A stretch of DNA of 64,000 bases from Verrucomicrobiota bacterium (GTDB lineage: Bacteria > Verrucomicrobiota > Verrucomicrobiia > Limisphaerales > VHCN01): assembly GCA_016871675.1 (NCBI GenBank), contig VHCN01000006.1, forward strand, positions 20,596 through 84,595, in the 5' to 3' direction. Shown here one piece after another: positions 1 through 10,321 of the stretch (positions within the stretch are counted from its first letter, which is position 1; every line of letters begins with the position of its first letter). Below the pieces are notes generated by a model. It ran no database searches, was not told the DNA's origin, and saw only the letters and a list, made by a program, of their open reading frames with translations. Made by a program: the position numbers and the translations under genes.

Positions 1-169
1 AAAGTGCGGGCGCATTCGCGGGCGCGACCGTGGGCGGGCGCAGCAGGTTGACGGGTTCTTGCGCCAGGGCGGGGTGGACTGACAGCCACGAAAGAGCACC
101 AAGAGCGCAGGGCACGATCAGCCCTTTGAGAACTTTGCGTTCCTTCGCGGCCAGGTTCGTCGTGCTCAT
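1..169 (-). CDS. Exported protein, N-terminal fragment (cut by window edge)
   Basis: The minus strand reads from an ATG at 169-167 to the left edge without a stop, giving 56 residues. The product starts MSTTNLAAKERKVLKG and continues with a hydrophobic stretch ending in HPALAQEP. This looks like a signal peptide with an Ala-X-Ala cleavage site just before QEPVN. The start overlaps the stop of the PQQ-like gene upstream as ATGA, so the two are probably translationally coupled and functionally linked. The mature part is almost entirely outside the window, so no function can be named. Confidence 0.72.
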   Translation of the reverse strand, partial: MSTTNLAAKERKVLKGLIVPCALGALSWLSVHPALAQEPVNLLRPPTVAPANAPAL

Positions 170-1410
170 TTTGTGGTGGTGCGGAGGTCGAGGCAGACAA
201 GGTCGCCGGCCATGTTGCGCACGTAGAGGAGTCCGTTGGCGAGCACGGGCGCGGCCCAGCATTTGCCGGCGAATGTGTGCGCGGCGGCGAGTTCCTTGTA
301 GCCGGCGGGCGTGGCCTCGATCACGGCGAGTTGGCCGGCTTCGCCGAGCGCGATGAGCTTGCCGTCGGATGCGATCAGCGAGCCGACGCCGAGGCCGGGG
401 CGGGCCCACTTGGTCGCGCCGGTCTTCCAGTCGAGGCAGCGCAGTTCGCCCTCGCGCTTGTCCACCTGGCCGTGGAACGCGTAGAGATGGCCGCCGAGCA
501 CCACGCCCGCGTTGAAGTGGACGCGCGTGTCGGTTTTCCACACGTCGACGGGCTTGCCGGTGCGGGCCTCAAGCTTCACCGCGGGCGTGCTGTAGGCCGA
601 AAGTTCGACGGTGCCGTCGTGGATGACGGGTTGGCCGGCGTTCGTGTCGTAGTTCGACTTGAACGGCGCGCGCCAGCGGACTTTGCCGGACTTCACCTCG
701 ACCGCCACGCACTCGCGATAGGTGAGCAGCGCGACGCAGCGCGTGCCGTCGATTTCGAACAGCGCCGCCGTCGCGTACGCTGCCGAGCCCCTCCCGTTTT
801 GCCAGACGAGCTTTCCCGTCTCGCGGTCGAGCGCGGCGCCCGCGTCGCCGGCGTTGAGCACGATCAATCCGTCCACGATCAGCGGCGAAGACGCGAAACC
901 CCATTCTGGCACCGCGAAGCCGAAGTCTTTGTTGAGCTGCTTGCTCCAGACGACGCTGCCCGCCTTCGCATCGAAGCAGAACATCCCGCCTTGCCGGCTC
1001 AGGTGGAAAACGCGGTCGCCGTCGAACGTGGGGACGCCCGTGGTGCCGCCTTCCCAGAAGCGGTCGCCCAGTGGCGCGGGATACGTGTGTTTCCAGACGG
1101 GCTTGCCGGTCACGGCGTCGAGGCACCACACGGTGTCCTCGCCGCCGGCTTCCTTGCGCGCATTGTGGCCGGTCGAGATGAGCAGGCCGCGCGAGACGAC
1201 GACGGTCGAGACGCCTTGTCCGATTTTCGCGCGCCAGAGTTCATTCGGTCCGTCGGCGGGCCATTGCCACGACCAGCCGGTCTCGCGCGAAATGCCGGTG
1301 GCGTCCGGCCCGCGGAATCGCGGCCAATCCATCGCGCGCGAACCGGGCGCAACGCCCAAGGCGAGGAGCGCCGCGAGGGGCAGGACACGGGAACACGCGG
1401 GAGAGGTCAT
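166..1410 (-). CDS. Exported PQQ-like beta-propeller (outer-membrane-protein-assembly BamB-like) protein
   Basis: The 414-aa product has a signal peptide (LPLAALLALGVAPGSRAMDW) followed by the motif WPRFRGPDATGIS, typical of verrucomicrobial and planctomycetal exported PQQ-like repeat proteins. Blade motifs recur through the chain: VWCLDAVTGKPVWKH near residue 95, FCFDAKAGSVVW, ALDRETGKLVWQ, AVEVKSGKVRWRA and RCLDWKTGATKWA. They fit a seven- or eight-bladed propeller. No catalytic residues of a quinoprotein dehydrogenase were recognised, so a binding or scaffold role is more likely than enzymatic activity. The ATG at 1410 was preferred to an in-frame GTG at 1419. The stop overlaps the next gene's start (ATGA), which implies an operon. 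Confidence 0.85.
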   Translation of the reverse strand: MTSPACSRVLPLAALLALGVAPGSRAMDWPRFRGPDATGISRETGWSWQWPADGPNELWRAKIGQGVSTVVVSRGLLISTGHNARKEAGGEDTVWCLDAVTGKPVWKHTYPAPLGDRFWEGGTTGVPTFDGDRVFHLSRQGGMFCFDAKAGSVVWSKQLNKDFGFAVPEWGFASSPLIVDGLIVLNAGDAGAALDRETGKLVWQNGRGSAAYATAALFEIDGTRCVALLTYRECVAVEVKSGKVRWRAPFKSNYDTNAGQPVIHDGTVELSAYSTPAVKLEARTGKPVDVWKTDTRVHFNAGVVLGGHLYAFHGQVDKREGELRCLDWKTGATKWARPGLGVGSLIASDGKLIALGEAGQLAVIEATPAGYKELAAAHTFAGKCWAAPVLANGLLYVRNMAGDLVCLDLRTTTK

Positions 1411-1577
1411 GGGCTTCACGTAACCGCACCGGCGCGAAGTGTCAATCGGGCGCTCCCCACACCCGCGCGCTCCGCCTCCACCGCCGCCGGGCTCAACCGT
1501 GAATTTGTTTGCCGCACCCGGAGTGCGTGTCTAGTTTTCGCGCTGTTCCTGCGGCGTTTCACCGCGGTTTGGCCCCT

Positions 1578-3776
1578 ATGAGCGAGAAGCCACTCAGCCC
1601 GTCTGAAGTGACCGAACTTGTCAACGGACTCAATCGCCTCACGCGCAACCTCTGGTGGACGTGGAGCCAGGAACCGCAGGAGCTCTTCGCCGAACTCTCG
1701 CCACGCGGCTGGCAGAACCTCTACCACAACGCCGTGGCGATCCTCCACGAACTCACCGGCTACGAGTTGCGCGTGCGCTTGCAGGACCCCGAGTTCGCCG
1801 AGCGCGTGCGACGGGTGCTCCGGAATTTCGACACCTACTTGAAGGAGGAAAACACGTGGGGCCGGCAGCACGCGCCGGAACTCCTCGACCGGCCCGTGGC
1901 CTATTTCTCGGCGGAGTTTGGCTTCCACGAAACGCTGCCCATCGCTGCGGGCGGCCTCGGCATGCTGGCGGGCGACCACGCGAAGTCCGCGAGCGACCTC
2001 GGCATCGGCTTTGTCGGCATCAGCCTTTTCTACCGCGAAGGGTATTTCCAGCAGACCTTCAACCCCGACAACTGGCAGACGGAATACTACACGCTGCTCA
2101 AGCCGCGGAACCTCCCGCTCGAACCGGTGCTCGACGCGAAGGGCGACCCGCTCGTCTGCCATGTGGAGGTGGGGATGAATCAGGTCAGCTTCCAGGCGTG
2201 GCGCGTCAACGTCGGACGAGTCCCCGTTTATCTGCTCGACACAGACCGTCCCGACAACGAGCAGCGCTTCCGCGATCTCACCCTGCGTGTTTACGGCGGC
2301 GACAGCACCACGCGCATCATGCAGGAACTCGTGCTCGGCGTCGGCGGCGTGAAGCTCCTGCGCGCGCTCGGCCTTCAACCGTCCGTCTTCCACATGAACG
2401 AGGGCCACGCGGCGTTTCTGACGCTCGAGCTCATCCGCGAGAAAATCGCCGAGGGGAAGAAATTCAAGGAGGCGTTCGCCGAGACGCGGCAGTCGTGCAT
2501 CTTCACGACGCACACGCCCGTCGAGGCGGGGCACGACCGCTTCAGCACGGACCTGATGGGCTACGCGCTCAACAAGTATCCCACCCAGCTCAAGATCGCC
2601 TTCAACGAGGTGATGGCGCTCGGCCGCGTGACGCCCGACAACGAGCAGGAGCCGTTCTGCATGACCGTGCTCGCGCTCAAGTGCTCGCGCGCCGCCAACG
2701 CCGTCAGCGAACTCCACGGCCGCGTCAGCCGCCAGATGTGGCACTGCCTGTGGCCCGACCGCAGCGTGGACGACGTGCCCATCGGCCACATCACGAACGG
2801 CATCCACCTGCTCGGCTGGATGAAGGGTCCCGTGCGCCGGTTCTGGCGCCGCAAGCTCACCGCGCCCCCGCACGCAGGCGAGCCGCCGAGGGGCGCGACC
2901 ACCTCCTTCTGGCGCAAGAACCCCGTGCAGCCGTGGGAGACGGAGGTCAACTCACCCGAGTTCTGGCAACGGATGGAGGATCCCGCCTTCATCAGCGACG
3001 AGGAACTCTGGTCGCTCCGCTACCGGCTCCGGCGCGAACTCATCGAATTCACACGCCGCCGGCTCTTGCTTCAAGGCCACCGGCTCGGGCAGAGCGACTT
3101 CATCACGTTCGATGCGCTGCTCAACCCCGACGCGTTGACCATCGGCTTTGCGCGCCGCTTCGCCACCTACAAGCGCGCACCGCTGATCTTCCAGCAGTTT
3201 GAGAACATCGTGAAACTGGCCCATGACCGCGCGCGTCCCGTTCAGTTCGTCTTCGCCGGCAAAGCCCACCCCCGCGACGACGAGGGCAAGCGCTTCATCC
3301 AGCACATCATCCACCTCGGCAAATACAGCGACCTCAAGGGCCACCTCGTCTTCATCGAGAACTACGACGTCCACGTCGCCCGCTCGATGGTCTCCGGCTG
3401 CGACGTGTGGCTCAACAACCCGCGCCGCCCGCTCGAAGCCAGCGGCACCAGCGGCATGAAGGCCGGCTGCCACGGCTGCCTCAACCTCTCCATCATGGAC
3501 GGCTGGTGGCGCGAAGGCTACGACGGCACCAACGGTTTCTCCATCGGTGGCGACTCTCACCCCGACAACGTCGAGGAGCAGGACCGGCAGGACAGCGAAA
3601 ACCTTTTCCGCGTGCTGACCGAGGAAGTCATCCCGATGTTCTACAACCGTGACGCCAACGGCATCCCGCGACAGTGGATCACGCGCATCCGTCGCGCCAT
3701 GTCCACGCTCGTGCCACAATACAACACCTGGCGCATGGTGCAGCAATACACGAGGGACTTCTATGTCACGGACTGA
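1578..3776 (+). CDS. glgP: Alpha-glucan (glycogen/maltodextrin) phosphorylase, GT35
   Basis: This cytoplasmic enzyme releases glucose-1-phosphate from alpha-1,4-glucans with orthophosphate and PLP. The 732-aa product belongs to the shorter alpha-glucan phosphorylase branch. It has an N-terminal segment with the motif NLWWTWSQEPQELF near residue 22, then VAYFSAEFGFHETLPIAAGG and FHMNEGHAAFLTLE. The PLP-lysine region EASGTSGMKAG has its lysine near residue 628. A basic, Pro-rich insertion near residues 415-455 follows HITNGIHLLGWMKGP and is not part of the core fold. The start was set at the ATG at 1578; upstream in-frame codons do not resemble protein. The gene is convergent with glpD, whose stop lies about 10 bp away. 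Confidence 0.92.
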   Translation: MSEKPLSPSEVTELVNGLNRLTRNLWWTWSQEPQELFAELSPRGWQNLYHNAVAILHELTGYELRVRLQDPEFAERVRRVLRNFDTYLKEENTWGRQHAPELLDRPVAYFSAEFGFHETLPIAAGGLGMLAGDHAKSASDLGIGFVGISLFYREGYFQQTFNPDNWQTEYYTLLKPRNLPLEPVLDAKGDPLVCHVEVGMNQVSFQAWRVNVGRVPVYLLDTDRPDNEQRFRDLTLRVYGGDSTTRIMQELVLGVGGVKLLRALGLQPSVFHMNEGHAAFLTLELIREKIAEGKKFKEAFAETRQSCIFTTHTPVEAGHDRFSTDLMGYALNKYPTQLKIAFNEVMALGRVTPDNEQEPFCMTVLALKCSRAANAVSELHGRVSRQMWHCLWPDRSVDDVPIGHITNGIHLLGWMKGPVRRFWRRKLTAPPHAGEPPRGATTSFWRKNPVQPWETEVNSPEFWQRMEDPAFISDEELWSLRYRLRRELIEFTRRRLLLQGHRLGQSDFITFDALLNPDALTIGFARRFATYKRAPLIFQQFENIVKLAHDRARPVQFVFAGKAHPRDDEGKRFIQHIIHLGKYSDLKGHLVFIENYDVHVARSMVSGCDVWLNNPRRPLEASGTSGMKAGCHGCLNLSIMDGWWREGYDGTNGFSIGGDSHPDNVEEQDRQDSENLFRVLTEEVIPMFYNRDANGIPRQWITRIRRAMSTLVPQYNTWRMVQQYTRDFYVTD

Positions 3777-3785
3777 CGGCCGGCC

Positions 3786-5282
3786 TCACGCCCCGCAGTA
3801 ACCGCGCGCGAGTTCCGCGAATGCCCGCGTCTGTCGTCCGGCCCAGTTTGCGTCGCAGCCTAACTCCTTCGCCATCAACTCCGCGACGAGTGGCGCAACG
3901 ACGACACTTCCCCTCGCATCCAGCATCAGCCAGCGCGTCCGCCGCGCCAGAAAGTCCTCCACCGTCCGCGCCATTTCGCTCCGCACCCCTTCGCGCACGA
4001 GTGGTTCGAGCGCGTCCCGCGTCGTCGCGACACCGTCCGCATATCCGAAAGCCGGGAGCCCCGAGCCGTCATCGGGCAGCTCCAACTTCGCGGTCACGCA
4101 CGGCCGCCGCCCGAGTCCACCCACGACCGCCACCCGGTCCACGGTGTCCTCCGCCATCTTGCGGTAGGTCGTCCACTTGCCGCCCGCGATGGTCACGAGT
4201 CCCGAATCGGAAACGACCAAAGTGTGGTCACGCGACAACCGCGACGTGCTCGCGCCCGAGCCGCCCTTCACCAGCGGACGCAAGCCCGCCCACGCGCTGA
4301 GCACGTCGGCCGTCGAGGGTGCGCGCGCCAGATGTTCCGCCGCATGCGAGAGGAGGAACTGAACCTCATCCTCGCGCGGCCGGGGATCAAGAGGCGTTTC
4401 GCTCACGGGCGTGTCTGTCGTCCCCACGACAACGCGCCCGTGCCACGGGATGGCGAAAAGCACGCGGCCATCGTCCGTCTTCGGCACCATCAGCGCGGAG
4501 TCGCCGGGAAGGAACTCCCGCGGCAACACAAGGTGCGCGCCCTGACTCGCGGCGATCATCGGTGGTGAGTTCCCATCGTCCAACCGGCGGACCGGATCTG
4601 TGAACACGCCCGTCGCGTTCACCACCACCCGGGCCTTCACCTCGAACTCGGCGCCGCTCTCCATGTCCCGCACTCGCGCGCCGCAGACCCGGCCGTCGCG
4701 TTTGAGCAACGTTTCGACCCGCACGTAGTTCGCCGCAACGCCGCCGTAATCGAAAACCGCGCGGGCCAGCGCCAGCGCCAACCTCGCATCATCGAATTGC
4801 GCGTCCCAATACAGCACCCCTCCGCGCAAGCCGTCCGCGCAGACCCCCGGCACGCGCGCGAGCGCCTCACTGCGCGACAGCAGTTCAGTCGCGCCCAACC
4901 CGAGCGAGCCGGCGAGCGCGTCGTAGAGCTTGAGCCCGATGCCGTAGAACGGCCTGTCACTCCAGGTCCGGCACGGCACGACGAACGCCAGCTTGCGAAC
5001 AAGATGCGGCGCATTCTGTAACAGCAGCCCGCGCTCGCGCAGCGAATCGCGAACCAGCGCGAGGTTTCCCTGCCGGAGATATCGGACGCCGCCGTGGATG
5101 AGCTTTGTGCTGCGGCCCGAGGTGGCCTTTGCGAAATCGTGCTGCTCCACCAGCGCCGTGCGAAAGCCCCGCGACGCGGCATCCAGCGCCGAGCCCAGCC
5201 CCGTGGCGCCACCTCCGATGACGAGCACGTCCCACGTCTGGCCCGCCTCCCGCAAGGCGCGCAACGCGTCGTCTCGATTCAC
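3786..5282 (-). CDS. glpD: FAD-dependent glycerol-3-phosphate dehydrogenase
   Basis: The product oxidises sn-glycerol-3-phosphate to dihydroxyacetone phosphate at the membrane, passing electrons to the quinone pool. The dinucleotide-binding motif [18 protein letters not shown] lies near the N-terminus. It is followed by the family signature [19 protein letters not shown], the substrate-region motif [15 protein letters not shown], and a C-terminal GlpD domain containing [16 protein letters not shown]. With the GTG at 5282 the protein is 498 aa, normal for the family; a TTG at 5312 would add 10 residues. Neither start has a clear Shine-Dalgarno. It lies head-to-head with argG across about 117 bp. 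Confidence 0.94.
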   Translation of the reverse strand: MNRDDALRALREAGQTWDVLVIGGGATGLGSALDAASRGFRTALVEQHDFAKATSGRSTKLIHGGVRYLRQGNLALVRDSLRERGLLLQNAPHLVRKLAFVVPCRTWSDRPFYGIGLKLYDALAGSLGLGATELLSRSEALARVPGVCADGLRGGVLYWDAQFDDARLALALARAVFDYGGVAANYVRVETLLKRDGRVCGARVRDMESGAEFEVKARVVVNATGVFTDPVRRLDDGNSPPMIAASQGAHLVLPREFLPGDSALMVPKTDDGRVLFAIPWHGRVVVGTTDTPVSETPLDPRPREDEVQFLLSHAAEHLARAPSTADVLSAWAGLRPLVKGGSGASTSRLSRDHTLVVSDSGLVTIAGGKWTTYRKMAEDTVDRVAVVGGLGRRPCVTAKLELPDDGSGLPAFGYADGVATTRDALEPLVREGVRSEMARTVEDFLARRTRWLMLDARGSVVVAPLVAELMAKELGCDANWAGRQTRAFAELARGYCGA

Positions 5283-5399
5283 GGCGCGACCATGGCGGAC
5301 GCCCGCCGCCAATGCCAGCGAATCGCGCGGGACCCCGTTGAGAATGTTCTTTCCACCATCCGCGCCATGCCGTTAATTCGCGGCCAACTTTCTACGAAC

Positions 5400-6632
<1,233 letters not shown>

Positions 6633-6780
6633 CGCAAATGCGAGTGGTCTCCACACCAGCGTGTTCGTGGCAGCGGCGCGTTCAGCGCGCAGCGCAAGCT
6701 ACGCGCCCGTCAATGACCCAGCCCGTCGGGGCGATGATTCTCCTTGCCCCGGTGCGCTGACCGGCCTTCCATTGTCTGCC

Positions 6781-7191
6781 ATGACTGAAAGGCAGAAAGT
6801 CGACGACGTCATTGCCCAGCTCGAGGCGCACGTCGAAAGATGGAAGAACTTCAACCGCTTCATCAACAAGGCCCGCGCCAGGCAATCCTCCGAGGACGAT
6901 GAGATGGCGTTCCTCGAATGCAAGAGCGTCATCCTCCAGGAACTCGAGGTCATCTGCGCGGCGTTCGAAAGTGGCGCGCCCAACAAGGACGACATCCGCG
7001 CCATCATCAACAACGCGCCTTCCATCCGTTCCATGGGCGAGATGAACGACAACTCCCTGCGCGCCCTCGAATCCTCGTGGCACAAGGTCTTCGGTGACTG
7101 GCAGACCATCCTCGGCCAGCTCAAAGTCCGGCAGCGCCAGATGGCCAGCGAAAGCAGCGGGTTCTTCGGAAAGCTGTTTGGGAAAAGGTAG
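6781..7191 (+). CDS. Small soluble helical protein, function unknown
   Basis: The 136-aa product is predicted to be mostly alpha-helical and charged. It has a likely coiled coil in QKVDDVIAQLEAHVERWKNF and a C-terminal tail SGFFGKLFGKR that is amphipathic and basic. There is no signal peptide or membrane segment. I do not recognise a named family. The ATG at 6781 was chosen because the 40 upstream in-frame codons look like intergenic sequence. It is isolated: argG precedes it by about 150 bp, and a repeat-bearing gap separates it from the convergent ExbD gene. Confidence 0.7.
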   Translation: MTERQKVDDVIAQLEAHVERWKNFNRFINKARARQSSEDDEMAFLECKSVILQELEVICAAFESGAPNKDDIRAIINNAPSIRSMGEMNDNSLRALESSWHKVFGDWQTILGQLKVRQRQMASESSGFFGKLFGKR

Positions 7192-7209
7192 CGGGCGAGA
7201 GTATTCGTG

Positions 7210-7230
7210 TTCAGCCTTCAGCCTTCAGCC
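7210..7230. repeat. Heptamer tandem repeat (TTCAGCC x3)
   Basis: Three exact head-to-tail copies of TTCAGCC lie in the gap between the small helical protein and exbD. A second heptamer run follows 60 bp later. Similar four-unit heptamer runs occur in argS, mqnC and upstream of the small TPR gene. Confidence 0.85.
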
Positions 7231-7292
7231 TTCCAGATTCCACATCGCCCGCGAGCAGCCGCGGCTCAGCCTCGGATGCAGGCGCTCCGACG

Positions 7293-7313
7293 ACTGAATA
7301 CTGAACACTGAAC
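7293..7313. repeat. Heptamer tandem repeat (ACTGAAY x3)
   Basis: Three consecutive 7-bp units (ACTGAAT, ACTGAAC, ACTGAAC) end just before the exbD stop codon. Part of the run (CTGAACAC) is complementary to GTGTTCAG at 7207-7214, so the gap could fold as a loose hairpin between the convergent genes. Confidence 0.85.
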
Positions 7314-7314
7314 A

Positions 7315-7734
7315 CTACCGCCCTCCCGCCGGCTTCGTGAACGCGCTGACGTTCTTCACCTTCGCTGACTTCGCCGCATCGAGCACGCTCACGATCGGGC
7401 CGAACGGCGCCTTCTCATCCGCACGGATGGACAGCGACACTTCCGGATTCTTGGCCACGTGCTTCGCGAATTCCTCCTCCAACCGCTGGATTGTCACGGG
7501 CCGCTCGCCGAGATAAAAGTGCGGTTCGTCCTTCGCGACCGTCACGAGCATGGGCGCGCTGTCTGCAGCGCCTTCCTTGGCCTGCTTGGACACCGGAAGC
7601 ACGAGCTTGATCACCGGCTGCTTCTTGAACGTGGTGCTCACCACGAGGAAGATCAGCACCACGATCAGCACGTCGATCAGCGACACGATGATCACCGAGG
7701 GCGGATTGCGCCGCTTGTTCGGGAGGAAGCGCAT
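7315..7734 (-). CDS. exbD: ExbD/TolR family proton-channel subunit
   Basis: The 139-aa product has the ExbD layout: a short cytoplasmic N-terminus (MRFLPNKRRNPPSV), one membrane helix (IIVSLIDVLIVVLIFLVVST) carrying the conserved Asp of the proton path (SLIDV), and a periplasmic domain with VSLSIRADEKAPFGPIVSVL. It works with the ExbB-like protein encoded just upstream (17-bp gap) to convert proton-motive force into motion of an envelope partner. No TonB is present here, so the energised partner is unknown. It could equally be called TolR-like. Confidence 0.88.
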   Translation of the reverse strand: MRFLPNKRRNPPSVIIVSLIDVLIVVLIFLVVSTTFKKQPVIKLVLPVSKQAKEGAADSAPMLVTVAKDEPHFYLGERPVTIQRLEEEFAKHVAKNPEVSLSIRADEKAPFGPIVSVLDAAKSAKVKNVSAFTKPAGGR

Positions 7735-7750
7735 GGCTACGAGGACGCCC

Positions 7751-8365
7751 TCACTCGGTCACCCTCCCGCGCCGTTCGCCGTTGCTTCCATAAAACCGCC
7801 GCAGGAAATCATCGCACTCGCTCTCCAATTCCACCGCCAGCGTCTCGACCTTCCGCGTGAAGTAGCTCCACGACACCAGCGAAGGGATCGCGATCAGCAA
7901 CCCCATCAACGTCGCGCGCAACGCCAGCGCGATGCCGCCCGCGAAGCGCCCGCCGTCCGCCGCCGCGCCCGCGTCCATCGTCCCGAACAACAGGATCAAA
8001 CCGTAGATCGTCCCGACCAGCCCGAGCAGCGGCGCGATGCCCGTGGTGATTTCGAGCACCACGATCCCGCGCTCCAGCCGCGCCACTTCGTGCCGCGCCC
8101 GCGTCTGCAGCGCCTCGACGTTTTCAGACCGCGGACAATCCAGATGCGTCGCCGCGGCCACGAGCAGCCGGCTCAGCGCGGATGGGTGGTCCTTGCAGAT
8201 GCGGTGCAGCATCGGCAGCCCGGCATCGCTCCGGCAATTGCGCGCGGCCTCCGACACGTCCGGCGGCAGCACGCGGTGCCATCGCAGCGCGAACGCCCGC
8301 TCGATGATGAACGTCACGCTGACGATCGAGGTCAGCACCAGCAGCAACAGGATGAGATTTTCCAT
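7751..8365 (-). CDS. exbB: MotA/TolQ/ExbB family proton-channel subunit
   Basis: The 204-aa product has an N-terminal membrane helix (MENLILLLLVLTSIVSVTFI) and a cytoplasmic loop. Two C-terminal helices follow, including the family signature APLLGLVGTIYGLILLFGTM and ALRATLMGLLIAIPSLVSWS. The Gly- and Thr-rich helices form the proton-conducting pentamer that surrounds ExbD. It is the first gene of a two-gene operon with exbD. The ATG at 8365 directly precedes the first membrane helix. Confidence 0.9.
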   Translation of the reverse strand: MENLILLLLVLTSIVSVTFIIERAFALRWHRVLPPDVSEAARNCRSDAGLPMLHRICKDHPSALSRLLVAAATHLDCPRSENVEALQTRARHEVARLERGIVVLEITTGIAPLLGLVGTIYGLILLFGTMDAGAAADGGRFAGGIALALRATLMGLLIAIPSLVSWSYFTRKVETLAVELESECDDFLRRFYGSNGERRGRVTE

Positions 8366-8496
8366 TCGGAGAAACGACGGGCTGATTCAACCGCGTTCAC
8401 TCCGCCCCGCGCAAGACAAAGGAATTCGCGTGTCGCCCGGTCGATTCCGGGTTAGCGTTGCCTCCCGCGGGGGCTTGCGCCAACCTCCGTGCCATC

Positions 8497-9177
8497 ATGT
8501 TCAAGCCGACCGACCTCTTCGACCTGACACAGACCGAGCACGCGGCGCTCTTCGACGGATGCGAGCACGCGTGGGACGCGCTCAAGAAACTCAAGGCCTA
8601 CATCGAGGCGAACTGCCGGCCTGAAAACCGCGCCCGCGTCGAAGGCGCCGCGCGCATCGGATCGATGGTTTTCATCGGCGAAGGCACCGTCATCGAGGAC
8701 GGCGCGATGGTCAAGGGCCCGGCCATCATCGGGAGGCACTGCGAAATCCGCCACGGCGCTTACATCCGCGACCACGTCATTGTCGGCGACGGCTGCGTGG
8801 TGGGAAACTCGTGCGAGCTGAAACACTCGATGCTCTTCAACAACGGCCAGGTCCCGCATTTCAACTACGTGGGCGACTCCATTCTCGGCCACAAGGCGCA
8901 TCTCGGCGCGGGCGTGGTGCTCTCGAACGTGAAAGTCGTCGCCGGCAACGTGACCGTGGAGGTGAACGGCAGGCCCATGGACACGGGCCTGCGGAAGTTC
9001 GGCGCGATGCTCGGCGACCGCACGGACATCGGCTGCAACTCCGTGCTGAACCCTGGCTCCGTCATCGGCCGCGGCTCGGTGGTGTATCCGACCACGAACT
9101 GGCGCGGCGTGCTCCCGCCTGATTCCATCGCGAAGAACAAAGCCCCGGTGGAGGTGGTGACGCGGCGCAAGAGTTGA
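8497..9177 (+). CDS. Left-handed beta-helix (hexapeptide-repeat) acyl/nucleotidyl-transferase-like protein
   Basis: The 226-aa product has a helical N-terminal part (FKPTDLFDLTQTEHAALFDG) followed by hexapeptide repeats: IGSMVFIGEGTVIEDGAMV, IIGRHCEIRHGAYIRD and VIVGDGCVVGNSCELKHS. A GlmU-like C-terminal piece follows, with NYVGDSILGHKAHLGAGVVL. This resembles the trimeric acetyltransferase half of GlmU and related UDP-GlcNAc-processing proteins. There is no N-terminal nucleotidyltransferase core, so an acyltransferase role on a sugar nucleotide is plausible but the substrate is unknown. The ATG at 8497 was chosen; the 13 upstream codons are Pro/Ala-rich and unlike the family. Confidence 0.8.
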   Translation: MFKPTDLFDLTQTEHAALFDGCEHAWDALKKLKAYIEANCRPENRARVEGAARIGSMVFIGEGTVIEDGAMVKGPAIIGRHCEIRHGAYIRDHVIVGDGCVVGNSCELKHSMLFNNGQVPHFNYVGDSILGHKAHLGAGVVLSNVKVVAGNVTVEVNGRPMDTGLRKFGAMLGDRTDIGCNSVLNPGSVIGRGSVVYPTTNWRGVLPPDSIAKNKAPVEVVTRRKS

Positions 9178-9249
9178 AGTCCGCCATCGGCCGGACGCGG
9201 TGGTCGGCGGCTTCAATCAAGGGCGGTCCGGCGGCGGGTCGCCGCGCAA

Positions 9250-9266
9250 GGCTCGCTTGGCGAGCC
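9250..9266. repeat. Perfect 7-bp inverted repeat at the broken end of the VanZ remnant
   Basis: GGCTCGC and GCGAGCC flank a TTG loop. VanZ-like similarity stops at this hairpin, which may mark a deletion or recombination junction. Confidence 0.7.
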
Positions 9267-9580
9267 AAGCCGGAGGCGAGGAGGCCAGCGTCGACATTGC
9301 GCGTGGGCAGCCAGAGTTGCCAGACCTCCTCGGCGGTGAAGAGCACGTGGGTGATGGCGCTGCCGAGCAGCCAGCCGCGCCGCGCGAACCGGAAGGCGCG
9401 TCCGCGCCGCGCCCAGTTCAGCACGAAGGCGAAGCCGCCGATGAGCAGGAAGTGGCAGGCCTTGTCGCCGCCGGGGATGGTGCGAATCCACGCGAAGATG
9501 AACAGCCACTCGGCGGGGTCGGCGAATCACAGGATGGCGCCAAGGATCGCCGCGCGGACGATGCAGCGGCGCGGGCGCAC
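9263..9580 (-). pseudogene. VanZ-like membrane protein, disrupted
   Basis: A GTG at 9580, 12 bp after the truB stop and in the same frame, begins MRPRRCIVRAAILGAIL. It is interrupted by TGA at 9529-9527. The same frame then continues FADPAEWLFIFAWIRTIPGG, DKACHFLLIGGFAFVLNWA and HVLFTAEEVWQLWLPTRN. This is the VanZ-family pattern: a PGGDK-xxHF helix, then an EE..Q..PTR motif. Similarity is lost after VDAGLLASGLA at an inverted repeat, and the remaining frame runs antisense into the neighbouring gene. With an internal stop and a missing C-terminal helix, it is most likely a decayed last gene of the nusA-truB operon. A sequencing error or stop read-through is less likely. Confidence 0.68.
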
Positions 9581-9592
9581 GGCCGTGAATTC

Positions 9593-10312
9593 TCACCCGG
9601 TCATCTGCACGAGCCGCACGAACGGGATGAGGCGCGGCTGGAGGTCCTTCACGCCGAGCGCGGACAAGTCTTCGAGCGGGATGGCGTCGGCGATGTCGAA
9701 CTGGCCGCTGACGAGGCGGCGAAGGTTGCGCAGGTGGGCGCCGCAGCCGAGTGTGCGGCCGAGGTCGAAGGCGAGGGTGCGGACGTAGGTGCCCTTGGTG
9801 CAGGCGACGCGAAACCATGCGATGGGCTCGGCGTAGGCGGTGAACTCGTAGGTGTAGATGTGGACAAGGCGTTCCTTGCGCTCCACGTCCATGCCTTTGC
9901 GCGCGAGTTTGTAGAGGGGCACGCCCTTGATTTTCACGGCGGACACCATGGGGGGGAGTTGCATCACGTCGCCGTGAAACGTGGCGGCGGCGGCGTTGAG
10001 TTGGTCGAGGGTGAGCGGCGGGACGGCAAGGGTGGCGGTGACTTCGCCGTCGGCGTCGTAGCTGGCGGTCTCGACGCCGAATCGCATGGTGCCCTCGTAG
10101 ACTTTGTCGTCGGCCATGAGTTTCTCGGCGAGCTTGGTGGCGCGGCCGAGGAGGAGCACGAGCAGGCCGGTGGCGTTCGGGTCGAGCGTGCCGCAGTGGC
10201 CGACTTTTTTGACGTGGAACAGCCCGCGCACACAGTCCACGACATCGTGCGAGGTGAGGCCGGCGGGCTTGTCGATGAGAAGGGCGCCGTCGAGCAGGTC
10301 GAACGTGTGCAT
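9593..10312 (-). CDS. truB: tRNA pseudouridine(55) synthase
   Basis: The product isomerises U55 of the tRNA T-loop to pseudouridine. The 239-aa product carries the motif DGALLIDKPAGLTSHDVVD and the catalytic motif HCGTLDPNATGLLVLLLG with Asp44. Later comes CTKGTYVRTLAFDLG, the RNA-binding strand typical of TruB. Its length fits the short form lacking a full PUA domain. It follows nrnA by 28 bp in the nusA operon. Confidence 0.95.
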   Translation of the reverse strand: MHTFDLLDGALLIDKPAGLTSHDVVDCVRGLFHVKKVGHCGTLDPNATGLLVLLLGRATKLAEKLMADDKVYEGTMRFGVETASYDADGEVTATLAVPPLTLDQLNAAAATFHGDVMQLPPMVSAVKIKGVPLYKLARKGMDVERKERLVHIYTYEFTAYAEPIAWFRVACTKGTYVRTLAFDLGRTLGCGAHLRNLRRLVSGQFDIADAIPLEDLSALGVKDLQPRLIPFVRLVQMTG

Positions 10313-10321
10313 CGTGGAGGG

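Noticed and set aside
1416..2873. Minus-strand open frame of almost 490 codons opposite glgP
   Set aside because: glgP on the plus strand has the full GT35 motif set; the minus frame is composition-driven.
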